This document shows, one piece after another, positions 23,990-33,880 of a DNA stretch of 64,000 nucleotides. How positions within the stretch are numbered: position 1 is the first letter of the stretch; each line of letters starts with the position of its first letter. The stretch lies in contig OX344762.1 of NCBI GenBank assembly GCA_947034895.1, forward strand, positions 19,696,760-19,760,759, read 5' to 3'. Origin of the DNA: Rhytidiadelphus loreus (lineage: Eukaryota; Streptophyta; Bryopsida; Hypnales; Hylocomiaceae). The translations under genes and the position numbers were made by a program. The notes under the pieces were generated by a model that saw nothing but the letters and a program-made list of their open reading frames with translations, was not told the origin of the DNA and ran no database searches.

Positions 23990-25640
23990 GGATCGGGGTG
24001 GATTGACCCCTCGCTCAGCCTTATTAGAGGTGCACGTAAAAAAAAGCCCCCAATTTTGGGCCATTCTAGGCATTAGAGAAATTCTCAGCCCTCCGGAGGG
24101 CCGCTCCAGAGCAACTGAAAGGACCCCAAGATTACATTTAACTTTGCATAATGATTTGTTTTTTCCCTATAGTTGATCACCGGAAGTCGCGATGTCCAAT
24201 GACTATTAGTGGTTCAAAATTCAAGTATAAATAGTTAAATGATCAAGGTTCAAGTATTGTAGATTAAGCAAATTCAATGAAATTACACAAAATGAAGTGT
24301 ATTTTCAAGCATTAGATGTGTTTTCTATGTCGTGGAGGGCTCTGAGTTCCCTGCCTTCGGGAACAGTCAAAATCGGGTTCGCGCAGCAAGCTGACGTGGT
24401 CGAGAGGCGACCACGTCGGAAAAAATGAATTTTTTTTCATTTCAAGAGTTAATTTTTTTTTTTTTTTTTTTTTTTTCTTTTTTAGACTCGATTTCTAGGA
24501 AATATTCCTAGTTTTCGTATTTGTAAAGTCTATCGTTGTATGATTCATAGAAGCTTAATATAGCAACAATTATCATGTTATACTATCTTACTATGTAAAT
24601 CTTTAAATAATTCAGCTTTTGTAGGATATGAATTACATAGTAAGCTCATATAAAACAAGAAGCAGTTTTCAGAAAATGAGGCTTAAAACTTGCTACCTAA
24701 CATACCTTCTCCTGCATTTATATTGCCCTGAGGCATCAGTACTCAGGGTAAGAAAATCATGCTATGGCTTAAAATAAAAAAATTCGGTAGTAAAATGGAC
24801 CACTAATATGAACCAGCTTAGCTATGATCATTAAGAGTTTTTTTGGTTTGTTTAAAAGAGAGTATTAACCTACCAGCTTATGGGGGCTTGAGCCTTAACT
24901 CCAATCAATGAGTTGATTACGGGTACTGCTTCCTTCCCATTGGTCTGTTTTGCCGCTCCTCCTGTTAACTCTAGGGGATGTTCAAACTCTTGTACTCAAA
25001 CCACAGGGTATTTTAGCCTATATACTACTGAAACACCAGAGTAATTTTTTGGTGGCATTTAGCAAGTACTCAAGGTCTGGTGTACTCACACAAGGATTTC
25101 AGTTTGGAGATTGTATACAATGGTGCTGGGTTCTCAGAACAGCGGCCAACAGGTGTTTTTTTAAGTCTGTGGAAAAAGCTAGAAAACTGAATGCTTGACA
25201 TGTGGTTTGTGGCTTTGTAGTTTGATTTTGATGGAAAATTTTTCTCATGTGTAATTACAATAACAAGTAGTGGTAAATCTGTAGACACCTCGTGTACGTC
25301 TATTGGCATACTAATTGTTTGCTAGTTGGCATGGGCACAGATGAGGATTACCACCTCATGAGGACTTTTTTTCGAAAAAATTCCAAGCTATGATTATGGA
25401 CTTCTTTTTGATACATTGTTATATCTCCAACTCCGTTTGCCTAGACGACATGTCTAAGGCTCTGATTGGATAAAAATACTTAGAATTTTTTCAAACATGT
25501 TGTTGTCATTTTTGGGCTCTATTGTTGGCCGCTCGCTGTATACATTTACAGCTGAGGAGCTGAAATTCTGATGCAACAGGAGTGCCTGCTTATGATAATG
25601 TAGCAGTATAAGATGATATACACAGTTCTACATGCTTGCT

Positions 25641-25802
25641 TCTCGTTACTTTATATTTTTTTCTTCTCTTCAAGAAGTATGGATAATGGTCGATTCTCGT
25701 TACTTTACATTTTTTTCTTCTCTGCGAGAAGTATGGATAATGGTCGATTCTCATTATTTTATATTTTTTTCTTCTCTGCGAGGAATATGGATAATGGTCG
25801 AT
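25641..25802 (+). repeat. Three tandem 54-bp repeats
   Basis: Three consecutive copies of a 54-bp unit begin with TCTCGTTACTTTA or a close variant and end with TGGATAATGGTCGAT. The second and third differ from the first at a handful of positions. The period is a multiple of three, so all frames stay open across it, but nothing else suggests coding. Confidence 0.9.
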
Positions 25803-26186
25803 ACTCAATCCAGATACTAACATACTAATGCGATTAAAATACTTAATCGGCTTATGCCTTTTTAAGTAAATTCAAACCCAGTACATCTATACTGGGAATA
25901 CTAATGGTTAGTTACAACTATTCTCTTGTAGACGGATTAATGAAAATAAGTTTATGATCAAAAATTGGGTCGTTACTTATAGGATATAAACATGAATAGA
26001 ATTGGGACATAGAATCTACTTTGAACTAATCAGGGAAGTTTCGAAAAAACATTTTTTTTATCAAGAACGCATGTTCCCTGAAACTGCAGGGGGCAGGACA
26101 ACGTCGGGAACAACCCCGAAACGGCCCTCCCGACCCCTCAGAAAACATCTAATGCTAGTTGCCAAAAAAATTAAAAAACTCTGACA

Positions 26187-26892
26187 TTTTCCAATTAGCT
26201 TCTAAAGCCAGTTAATTTAGGGTGTTTAATGGTGAGAAGAGAATATCTTTATGTACACATGGGAGGGTAGGAGATAGAACAACCCATGTGGGATATGTAG
26301 TTTAGAATTTGTAGTCAGTTTTCAACCGCTCATAGTTAAGTTCAAAGTAGGAATTGTGTTAAGACTAGAATTTTAAACCCATTTAGGCATAAGTAAAATG
26401 AATTTTTTTTAAAACCTTTGAACTAAACAAAGTTGAAAAATCAAACTAGTTTTTATTTCCACAAATCCATTTGATGTTTAGAGCCTCCAATAAAAATCTA
26501 TGAACAAAATTCTAAAAGGGGTTGAAAGGGAGATTTTCTTTGACATTTTCAAAAACCTTCTCCAAATTTTGCCCATAACTTTTTATTGGAGTCTCTAAAC
26601 TTCAAATGGATTTGTGGACATGAAAACTAGCTTGATTCTCTAACTTTATTTAGTTCAAAGGTTTTTGATTAAAATTATTCTACTATGCCTAAATGAGGTC
26701 TGAAATTCTAGTTTTAACACAATTCCTATTTTAAACTTAACTATGAGCGGTTGAAAAACTACAAATTCTAAACTACGTATCCCACATGGGTTGTTCTACC
26801 TCCTACCACCCCATGTGTACATAAAGAGATTCTCTTCTCATCATTAAACATCCTAAATTAAGTGACTTTAAAAGCCAGTTGGAAAATGTAAG
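26187..26892. repeat. Foldback element inside the 3.3-kb TIR transposon
   Basis: Two arms of about 300 bp are inverted copies of each other: TTCCAATTAGCTTCTAAAGC at the left pairs with the complement of GCTTTTAAAG... at the right end, through the blocks around ACATGGG, CCGCTCATAGTTAA and AAATCCATTTGA. The centre is at about 26540. There is no coding potential. It is probably a MITE-like insertion. Confidence 0.8.
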
Positions 26893-27322
26893 AATTTTCC
26901 AAAAAAATTGGCAACTACCTTGAAAATTCGCTTCACTTTACTTAATTTCATTGAATTTGCTTAATTTCTCAATTAATCATCTTGTATATTCACGCGGGTG
27001 ATTATTAAACAAACTTCTACACTTTCATTATTGGAGTTCTGACGTCTTTAGTGATATTCACCCACTCTGACAATACACTGCGGCTATATGCCCCTACTAA
27101 TTCTTTTTCGATTAATAAATTGGTTTGGTCACTATGGAGCGGCCCTCTGGAGGGCTGAGAATTTCTCTAATGGGTATACTCTTGACCTCCTAGACTAATT
27201 TGGGGTCTCAAATCACAGAAATGAATTAAAAATTTGCCAAAAATTCATGTGTGGAAAATAAATAAGTCCGGGGTTTGCTTGCAGGGCCGAGCGAGGGGTT
27301 CAATCCACCCAGCCCTTTAAAA

Positions 27323-27559
27323 GGGTCGGGGTGAACTGACCCCCTCGCTCGTCCCCCACAAGTCATTACAGGGGGTGCAAGTAAAAAAAAGACCCCCTAT
27401 TTTGTGCCTTGAAAATGTATGTTCTACATTTCTCCTAGCTAATTTGGGGCCTCTGATTGCAAATATGAATTCAAAAATTGCAAATTTTATTATGCTGGGG
27501 AAATAAAAAATTTCAGGATTTTACTTTGGGGACAAGCGAGGGGGTCAGTTCACCCTGGC
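27323..27559. mobile_element. 237-bp MITE related to the neighbouring TIR transposon
   Basis: The ends are GGGTCGGGGTGAACTGACC and the inverted GCCAGGGTGAACTGACC, both continuing with CCCTCGCT-like sequence. It is flanked by CTTTAAAA at 27315-27322 and 27560-27567, the same octamer that flanks the larger neighbour. It looks like a deletion derivative of the same family. A fragment of such an end (GCGAGGGGGTCAGTTCACCC) also occurs at about 54623. Confidence 0.8.
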
Positions 27560-27596
27560 CTTTAAAAGGGGCTGTTCGCATGCCCAGACTGGCTAA

Positions 27597-28799
27597 GAGC
27601 ATCCCCACCAGTGGCTTCCCTATCTCTATTCCCAAATGTACTTGTCATCCAGACGGGGAGGGATAGGGAAGCTCTGCCCCACCCATCTGTCCCCTAAACC
27701 TAGAAATGGAGCCACAATTACCATGATGGGAGTCATAGTTACTATGACGAGATGATTGTTATACTCCGTTACTGATTGTTACTGATTATCAAAGTATTGT
27801 TACTGGTTTGTGAATTATGGGTGCAGTTCAGTTTTAATTGTGAAGGTGGTTGGTTGTTAATTAAGGATTTAGTGGATTGTTAATTAAATTCCGAGATTGT
27901 CAATTAAATTATGAGATTGTTAATTAAATTAAGAGAATTCTACCTTTTGAATTGGAAGATATTAGCATAAATTTGATTCATAGAAATCAAATTTTTGTCT
28001 TTGAAAAAAGTTTAATTATGAAATAATTCCCCCATCAATTTATTTCTCATTCATTATAATCAAGAAATTTGGAATTGTACAACATATAAGAAAGAAGTAG
28101 TAAGTAGATAGTAGTAGAGAATGATTAAAACAACTAGATTGTTAAGAATTTAATTATAGAATTGAAAAATGTAATTCCAATTATTATATTACTCTCCCAT
28201 CAATTTATTTTTAATTCATTATAATTATATTTCATCAATAACTTAACTTAAAAAATCATAATTTAAATTCAATAATAAATACCTGAATTAGCAACCAAAC
28301 AAAATCTTAATTAACACCCAAACAGTACCTTAATTAACAATCAACAAACTTTATAATTCACAATCAACTGAACCCTTAATTAACAATAATAATAATAATT
28401 AGTAAGGAGCGGTAATTTTATTAACCTTATTATGAAATCAGTAAAGTTTGTTAACTTCATAAAATGAACAACACAACAACAGCAGACCAGTTATGAAATC
28501 AGTAACTTAAAATGAACAACATAACTTAATTGAGCCTGACTGATGGGAGACCTCAAGCCGCGGTAATTAAAGGAGCCAGGTGAGCACATGTTACCTCAAA
28601 GTCATTTCTGCAGGTACTTTATGCTAAATCAGGGATACAGGTTACCGAATGCCAGTTCCCTAAACGAGCCTCCATTTACAGGATTGGGAACCCCCCTCCC
28701 CCCAAATTTGGAGATGGAGCACGTTGCTGGGGGGATTCTTCCCTATCCGGATGAAATTCATCCGGATAGGGATACGGAGGACCCCCAGTGGGGATGCTC
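27597..28799. mobile_element. PIF/Harbinger-like non-autonomous element, TAA target duplication
   Basis: The ends are GAGCATCCCCACCAGTGG and the inverted GAGCATCCCCACTGGGGG. TAA occurs immediately outside both ends (27594-27596 and 28800-28802). A TWA-type 3-bp duplication together with GAGCATC-type termini fits the PIF/Harbinger superfamily. The interior is AT-rich, without a transposase. A perfect 24-bp palindrome built on ATCCGGATGAA lies near 28745-28770. Confidence 0.7.
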
Positions 28800-28802
28800 T
28801 AA

Positions 28803-29026
28803 GGAGAATACTGTAACCCTATTTCTCTGAAAATAATGCTCTAATAATGCACCTCCCACAGTACTTCCTGGTAGTTGGGGACAGACGGTCATAAGCCATA
28901 TTCGGAGTACCAAAGTTCCTCACTACAGTGTGTGTTTGCTAGTGATGTTCAGAGCCCAGCCCTCTTGAGCTTCGACCGATATCTCGCGCTCTTTCGTTCC
29001 CTTGCTGTGATCGCTGAATACTCTGT
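28803..29026 (+). repeat. Left half of duplicated glycosyltransferase promoter
   Basis: The sequence matches 51220-51470 block by block (AAAATAATGCTCTAATAATG, ACGGTCATAAGCC, CTACAGTGTGTGTTTGCTAG, ATATCTCGCGCTCTTTCG). It stops exactly at the start of the first CACTA element and resumes at its far end, which shows that the transposon landed in this copy. Confidence 0.85.
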
Positions 29027-29909
29027 CACTAGTGCAAAAGGGGTGTTTTAATGACATTTTAAATGACATTTGGATGTCATTTCAACCACACACCCAAGGT
29101 GGTTTAAATGACATCCAAATGTCATTTAAAATGTCATTTTTTTGATGTCACTAAGACACGGAGGTTTAAATGACATTTTGAATATGTCATTAAAACATGT
29201 TTGTGGTGTACATCTTAAAATTTTAAAATCTATGTAGAATGAGGATTTTTTGTAATTCAAAATCAATTCAACATTTAACTGAGGTTTAGAAATTCTACAC
29301 AATATTGTAGATCTTAACTTCAAATTTTTTTTCAAAAAAATAGATCTTCATATCTGAATTCTTTGCAAGAAGTAGATTTCAATTTCAAAACATGTTGCGA
29401 GCGTGAACATTTATCAGTTTTGATTGTCACAATGTCAAAGATTTTAATTTCAAAATTCTTCTCAGATGTAGATTCCTGTAAATTCTGAACTGTAGATTCT
29501 GATCTCTAGCATCGTAGATTTTAATACTAGAATGTCTTTAATTTGTAGATTAGGAATTTAATAATCCTTTTCCATTTTGAATTGTAGATTTTGATCTCTA
29601 GCATCGCAGATTTTAATACTAGAATGTCTTTAATTTGTAGATTAGGAATTTAATAATCCTTTTCCAATGTAGATGTTAGTATCAAAAATTGACACACGAT
29701 TTGGAAGGTTCTGAAATCTTGAAAATTTGTAGATTTTTTCCCTGGAATAATTCATATCAATTTGTAGACTCTGCAAATGAAAAAAATAGGATTCTTGGTA
29801 GATGTCATTATCCCAGAGAAGGAACATAACACAACCCAAAATCTACAAATGGATGGAATACTAATATACAAAACCCTTTCTACAAATTTTTCCACCTACA
29901 AAATCTAAA

Positions 29910-30041
29910 CTAACAGGTCATGAGGTATGGAAGCTGACGAGGGCTCCGATTTCCTTCAACTGGCTCCCTAGCAGTCTGACACAACTTTGACGCTTCCCCG
30001 TTCGAGTCTTTCCGCCCCAATATCCTCTGCACTCCTAGCAA
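29910..30041 (-). other. Element-borne terminal exon of CACTA A
   Basis: Behind a long T-rich tract and TTTGCAAG lies an open frame (LLGVQRILGRKDSNG... ending LMTC, stop at 29910) on the minus strand. Element B carries the homologue at 49283 onward on the plus strand behind a perfect TTTGCAG. The two copies have drifted in frame, so protein function is doubtful. Its retention at the same place in both elements suggests it is the 3' exon of the elements' own transcript. The protein is not recognised. Confidence 0.5.
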
Positions 30042-30468
30042 CTTGCAAACAAAAAATAAAAATGTCAAAAAAACTCCTTTCTTTAGATACATAACCAGTT
30101 TTCTTGCTGCCCTCCTCCAAAGAGTCTCCACTACAGGAAACTTTTCAAATCAGTTACTAAAGAAAATTCATTCGCACGAAACTTACATAACAAGTCTCTC
30201 AAAAACTCCAATCTACATAGACTGCAAGGTTGAGAATTTCAAATTCTTGCCAAGATACTCTAAATTACGGACACCTACTCTATAACTCACAGCGATGTGA
30301 AATGTTAGGGTTTCAAGACAGAGAGTGTGAGAGAGAGCAAGAGGAACATCACAACGATGCAAACTGAAAAGAATCTAAATAGTTCAAAGTGTCAGATTGA
30401 CTTTTTCAATGTGTGTGAACCTGGTGGACACATGAAATGGAAGAAATCAGAAGCGAGAAACGCATTAC

Positions 30469-30845
30469 CCCGTGACTTTGCGGAGGGTTTGGTTGCGGCT
30501 GGTGCTCCGCTCTGCATTAGCAACTGCTCCTCCTGCTCGAAGAGCATCCGCAGCAGGTGGTCTCATCTTGGCGATGGCGATCATCTATGCAAAATTCATC
30601 TATGCAAAATTCTAGTTTAATTTCAAAGTTTTGAGCACCTCAATTGTCATATTTTTGGCACTCTGAAATCTACAATATGAAGAAGTATGACTATAAACGC
30701 GCACAAATCAAAGTCACGCTAGAGCTCAATGCATTTAGTACCTCGAACATGAGATCTTCAATTTGGGCGAAGTAAAGATTGGCTGCCATAAGTCGAGCTA
30801 ACAAGCACACGTCCCTCGTCACTTCAGGAGTGATCCACGGGTTCC
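30469..30845 (-). pseudogene. Two captured exons of an unidentified gene
   Basis: On the minus strand, exon 30845-30742 has a CAG acceptor and a GAG|GTACTA donor and reads [18 protein letters not shown]... to DLMFE. Exon 30584-30469 follows in phase, with a TAG acceptor and a GTAATG donor, and reads MIAIAKMRPPAADALRAG... to RKVTG. The matching phases and splice sites argue for one real source gene, rich in helix-forming residues. I do not recognise the family. It lies between the kinesin-9 piece and the element's terminal exon, in the same orientation. Confidence 0.55.
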
Positions 30846-31122
30846 CTGATTCCACACATTACACACGAGAGTTGAAAATGCTGAAAGGGATGGAGAAAAA
30901 GTGCGTTTTGGCAGTAGCAAGCAGCCCTGCAATCTCAAAGAACATTCATAGCAAAGATTTTAAAGATAATCTACTCAAAATCATACGTCGCAAAAACACA
31001 TGAGAGCTGTCAGAATTGGACTTTTACGTCATGCCACGTTATATGGAAAGCATCACCTTTCTTAAGAAAAACATTCTCAAAAATAAACCTGAACTGTTCA
31101 GCAAATCTGAGTTATTAAAAGT

Positions 31123-31324
31123 TGCAGACAAGCTTGGAAGTGCTACGTATCGGATTCAAAAAGTGATGTCCGTAAGTCCTTGATTTCTCCCCTTCAAAGA
31201 ACCATCTCAACGCCTCTGCTTCAGTTTCAACTTGTACTTTAGCGAGACCTCTAACATCTGGAACGTTGTTTTCTCCAATAATCATCAAATTATCGCTTCT
31301 TCGTTGCAAAAGATCAAACAGATT
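31123..31324 (-). pseudogene. Captured fragment of a kinesin-9-like motor domain
   Basis: Behind a TTCCAG acceptor the frame reads NLFDLL, DNLMIIGENN, VRGLAKVQVETEAEALRWFF and EGEKSRTYGHHFLN. This follows the kinesin segment before switch I (DLL ... VKGL ... EEAL ... GETNR ... N..SSRSH), with the spacing and the E-E-A-L-x-L-F-x-G-E pattern of the KIF6/KIF9 group. The SSRSH switch is degraded to RSTSK and the frame then stops. Only about 65 of some 330 motor residues are present, so it cannot be a functional motor. Confidence 0.7.
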
Positions 31325-31493
31325 CTGGAATTTTCATTTCTCTCCTCTATAATTAGCTACTATGCCAAGAAAATGACTGTCAACGAGGATAACAATGTCC
31401 ACAGAATGTGACAAAAATAATTTTCATCAGAACATTAAGATAAACTTTGCTCATATGTTCTTAGCTGCAATACAGTTTTCAAACACAACTCAG

Positions 31494-31876
31494 TCGTGGC
31501 GCGGCTCAACACGGAGAACAAGATGCAGATGATCTCCAAGTCCATGGGCTCCATCGTCAAGGCGCTCGACAACTCGCTGGCTTTGGGGAACATGGAGAAG
31601 ATCTCGCAGACCATGGACCAATTCGAGAAGACCTTTCTGAATATGGAGGTGCAATCGCCGTTTGTGGAGACGGCTATGGCGGGAAGCACGAGCTTGTGCA
31701 CGCCAGTGGATGAAGTGAATTCGCTTATCAACCAAGTCGCAGACAACTATGGTCTCGAAGTTTCGGTAGGGTTACTGCAACCGGGAGCCACTTCTGTTCC
31801 TGTGAAGGAGCCTCCCGTCGAAAGCGCGGAGGATGGCTTGAGCCACAGGTTGGCTGATCTTCAAAGCAGAGGCTAA
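31494..31876 (+). pseudogene. CHMP1: Captured last exon of CHMP1/VPS46 (ESCRT-III)
   Basis: The frame opens after an ACTCAG acceptor and runs uninterrupted for about 127 codons to TAA. It matches the C-terminal 60% of plant CHMP1: [11 protein letters not shown], then the [18 protein letters not shown] block, then [19 protein letters not shown], ending in [15 protein letters not shown], a canonical MIT-interacting motif. The N-terminal helix-1/2 half (about 76 residues) was not found upstream on this strand. The piece lies inside CACTA A, opposite in orientation to the other captured exons. The lack of stops suggests recent capture or continued use; without its N-terminus it cannot polymerise like full CHMP1. 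Confidence 0.8.
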
Positions 31877-33760
31877 GGGACACAGCGTTCGTGGATTCCT
31901 TTTTTTAGGTTTCGTTTACAACAATCGGATAGTCTCATTCCCGATGCCCCGTCGAAATTTAGGGTTTGATGTGAAAAGTGAACCCCAGTTGTGGTGTTAC
32001 ACAGCTTGCATATGTACTGTAGTTCTAAGGTAACATGCTCTAAAAGCGCCCATTTACGGGTTGTTCCACCTTTTTCATATGCTTATGGAGACCGTAAGAA
32101 TTTTGTATTATTTTTCAGAGAAAGACAAATAAATTTGCCAGAGAATTCAAGTGGTTTCGTAATTTTCCAAGCATTTTTGAATTACTTATGGATTTTCAAA
32201 GATTTCAGGCGTAGGCACCTATTTGTGACCATAGGTCTCCCAAAATGCGTCCACTTGCAACTTGTAAAGAAATTTGCAGAAATCAAAGACAATGACTGGC
32301 TCTTACAATAGAAAAACAAATTTTCTTTGATGCATTCAATTGCTAAAGCAATCCATTTAAAGATCACCCCATCTCCATTCTGCACCTAAAAATAGGGTCG
32401 GTTTGAAGAAGATGGGCACATTTAGAACACACTACCTTAGACCTTTTTGCCATCATATTTGTTAGGGAGTTGGTTTAGAACCCTTTTGACATTTGTCGAA
32501 GTCCTTCGAATCATAGTTGTGCATAGCAAGGTCCATGTTGATTTATATCACTTTAAAAATGAGTTTGATAGTATAACTCCCCTAGCCCCTTTGCATCTTC
32601 ATTTTTGTTTTTTCCACCTACTAGAATATGTACAACATATTACACATTATATTAACAAATCAAGTGTATAATTGATATGTTCAGAAAAGACAAAAGAGAA
32701 TCCAAACTTTCAAAGTGTACATTTATATTGAACTCCTAAATGCCCATAGCCTACTCTGCATTCAGTAGATATGCAATAAAGGGCAACTGAAAGACAATTT
32801 TGAAGTTCTTTTACTTATTCTCATCAATTTAGGTCAATGGTCTGCTCTTGTTCTCTTAAGTCGATGTCATGGATCAACTTTATGATTGAAGCCCTTTTTT
32901 GATTCACCTCTGTTTTATCAAATCAAGGTTTTGTAGGCTGCAACATACAATTCCAAAACACATTATGTAGCCTACAATTGAACAATTTTCATTCTTCCCA
33001 CTCTAACTAGGTAGCATATTTGTAGGAAACTAATTTCGTAAACTTTAAATAATAAAGTGAAAAATAATTAGGAAGGTTAGCAATTAATACAATGAAGAAT
33101 CTTCTGTTGTATATGTGTTGAAATGTATTTAATCTATATGCAAAGGACCATTATATTAAGTTGAAGATGTATTTTGTACTTAAGTATTCTAGTCACTTGT
33201 TGACCAAAGTTAGTTCAATACATACAAACTCACTACTAACAGAAAGTAAACAAATAAAATTCTAGACACTCCACTTCATTACAAGTGAGTATGAATTAAT
33301 CATAAAAAAAACTATCATGGATTTTATTTATCTACTAATCTTCATTACGTACAATCATGTGTAAAAAATTAAAGGGCTTCATAAAAGAGTAAATGTTATA
33401 AAATTTATAGATAAAGATTGAATTTTAAATTTTAAATTTATAAAATAAATAATTAAAACTAATAAACTAATAAACTATTCTTTATCCAGTGTAGTATGAA
33501 ATTAAAAAAAAGATCCATGTTCAAATATTTATAAATTACTTTTATTTTGTATATCCCAAATATAACTTGAATATCATCTTTTTTTGAAATTACAACTAAC
33601 ATGCTTGATTTTTTTTTAATTTATTAATGAAAATAGCCAACACTACAAATGAATTTGATTTGAGCACATCGAACTCTTGGATGCATAGCTCTTTTATCAT
33701 GGTTTAATTGTACATTTCAAACAACATGAAGTATTCATTAAAAATTTGTATTTCACTTAC

Positions 33761-33880
33761 ATTCTTTGGAAATAATTGATTTGACTCAAGATTGAATACT
33801 TCTGGAGCTTGTTTGAGAAAAAGTTCCGTGTAATGTAACAAAAATGGTCCACAATCATAACCATTACTTTGTTGAGGTAC
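33761..33880 (-). pseudogene. Captured Ulp1/Ulp2-type SUMO-protease exon
   Basis: A single 120-bp exon, acceptor ATATGCAG and donor AAT|GTAAGTG, reads VPQQSNGYDCGPFLLHYTE followed by LFLKQAPEVFN. This is the catalytic-cysteine segment of C48 peptidases (Q....DCG.FLLHY.E.FL), closest in style to the plant Ulp2/SENP6-7 group. The His and Asp segments of the catalytic core were not found in AT-rich sequence around it. C48 domains are known passengers of CACTA and Mutator-like elements, so it could be element-associated rather than freshly captured. Confidence 0.75.

Larger units (their letters stand above)
23990..27314. mobile_element. TIR transposon, 3.3 kb, 8-bp target duplication, with nested inserts
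   Basis: The left end GGATCGGGGTGGATTGACC is matched by the inverted right end GGCTGGGTGGATTGAACC, both followed by CCCTCGCTC. Inner arms also pair: the CATTAGAGAAATTCTCAGCC block near 24072 matches the complement near 27145, and 24250-24320 pairs with 26920-26990. CTTTAAAA flanks both ends (23982-23989 and 27315-27322). An 8-bp duplication fits hAT-like elements. Nested inside are a further inverted-repeat element (about 24316-26160, GCATTAGATG ends) and a foldback. No transposase frame is visible, so it is non-autonomous. Confidence 0.75.

Noticed and set aside
25641..25802. CRISPR-like array or coding repeat
   Set aside because: The three 54-bp units are contiguous, without spacers, and lie in a transposon of a eukaryotic genome. 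No conserved protein is encoded.
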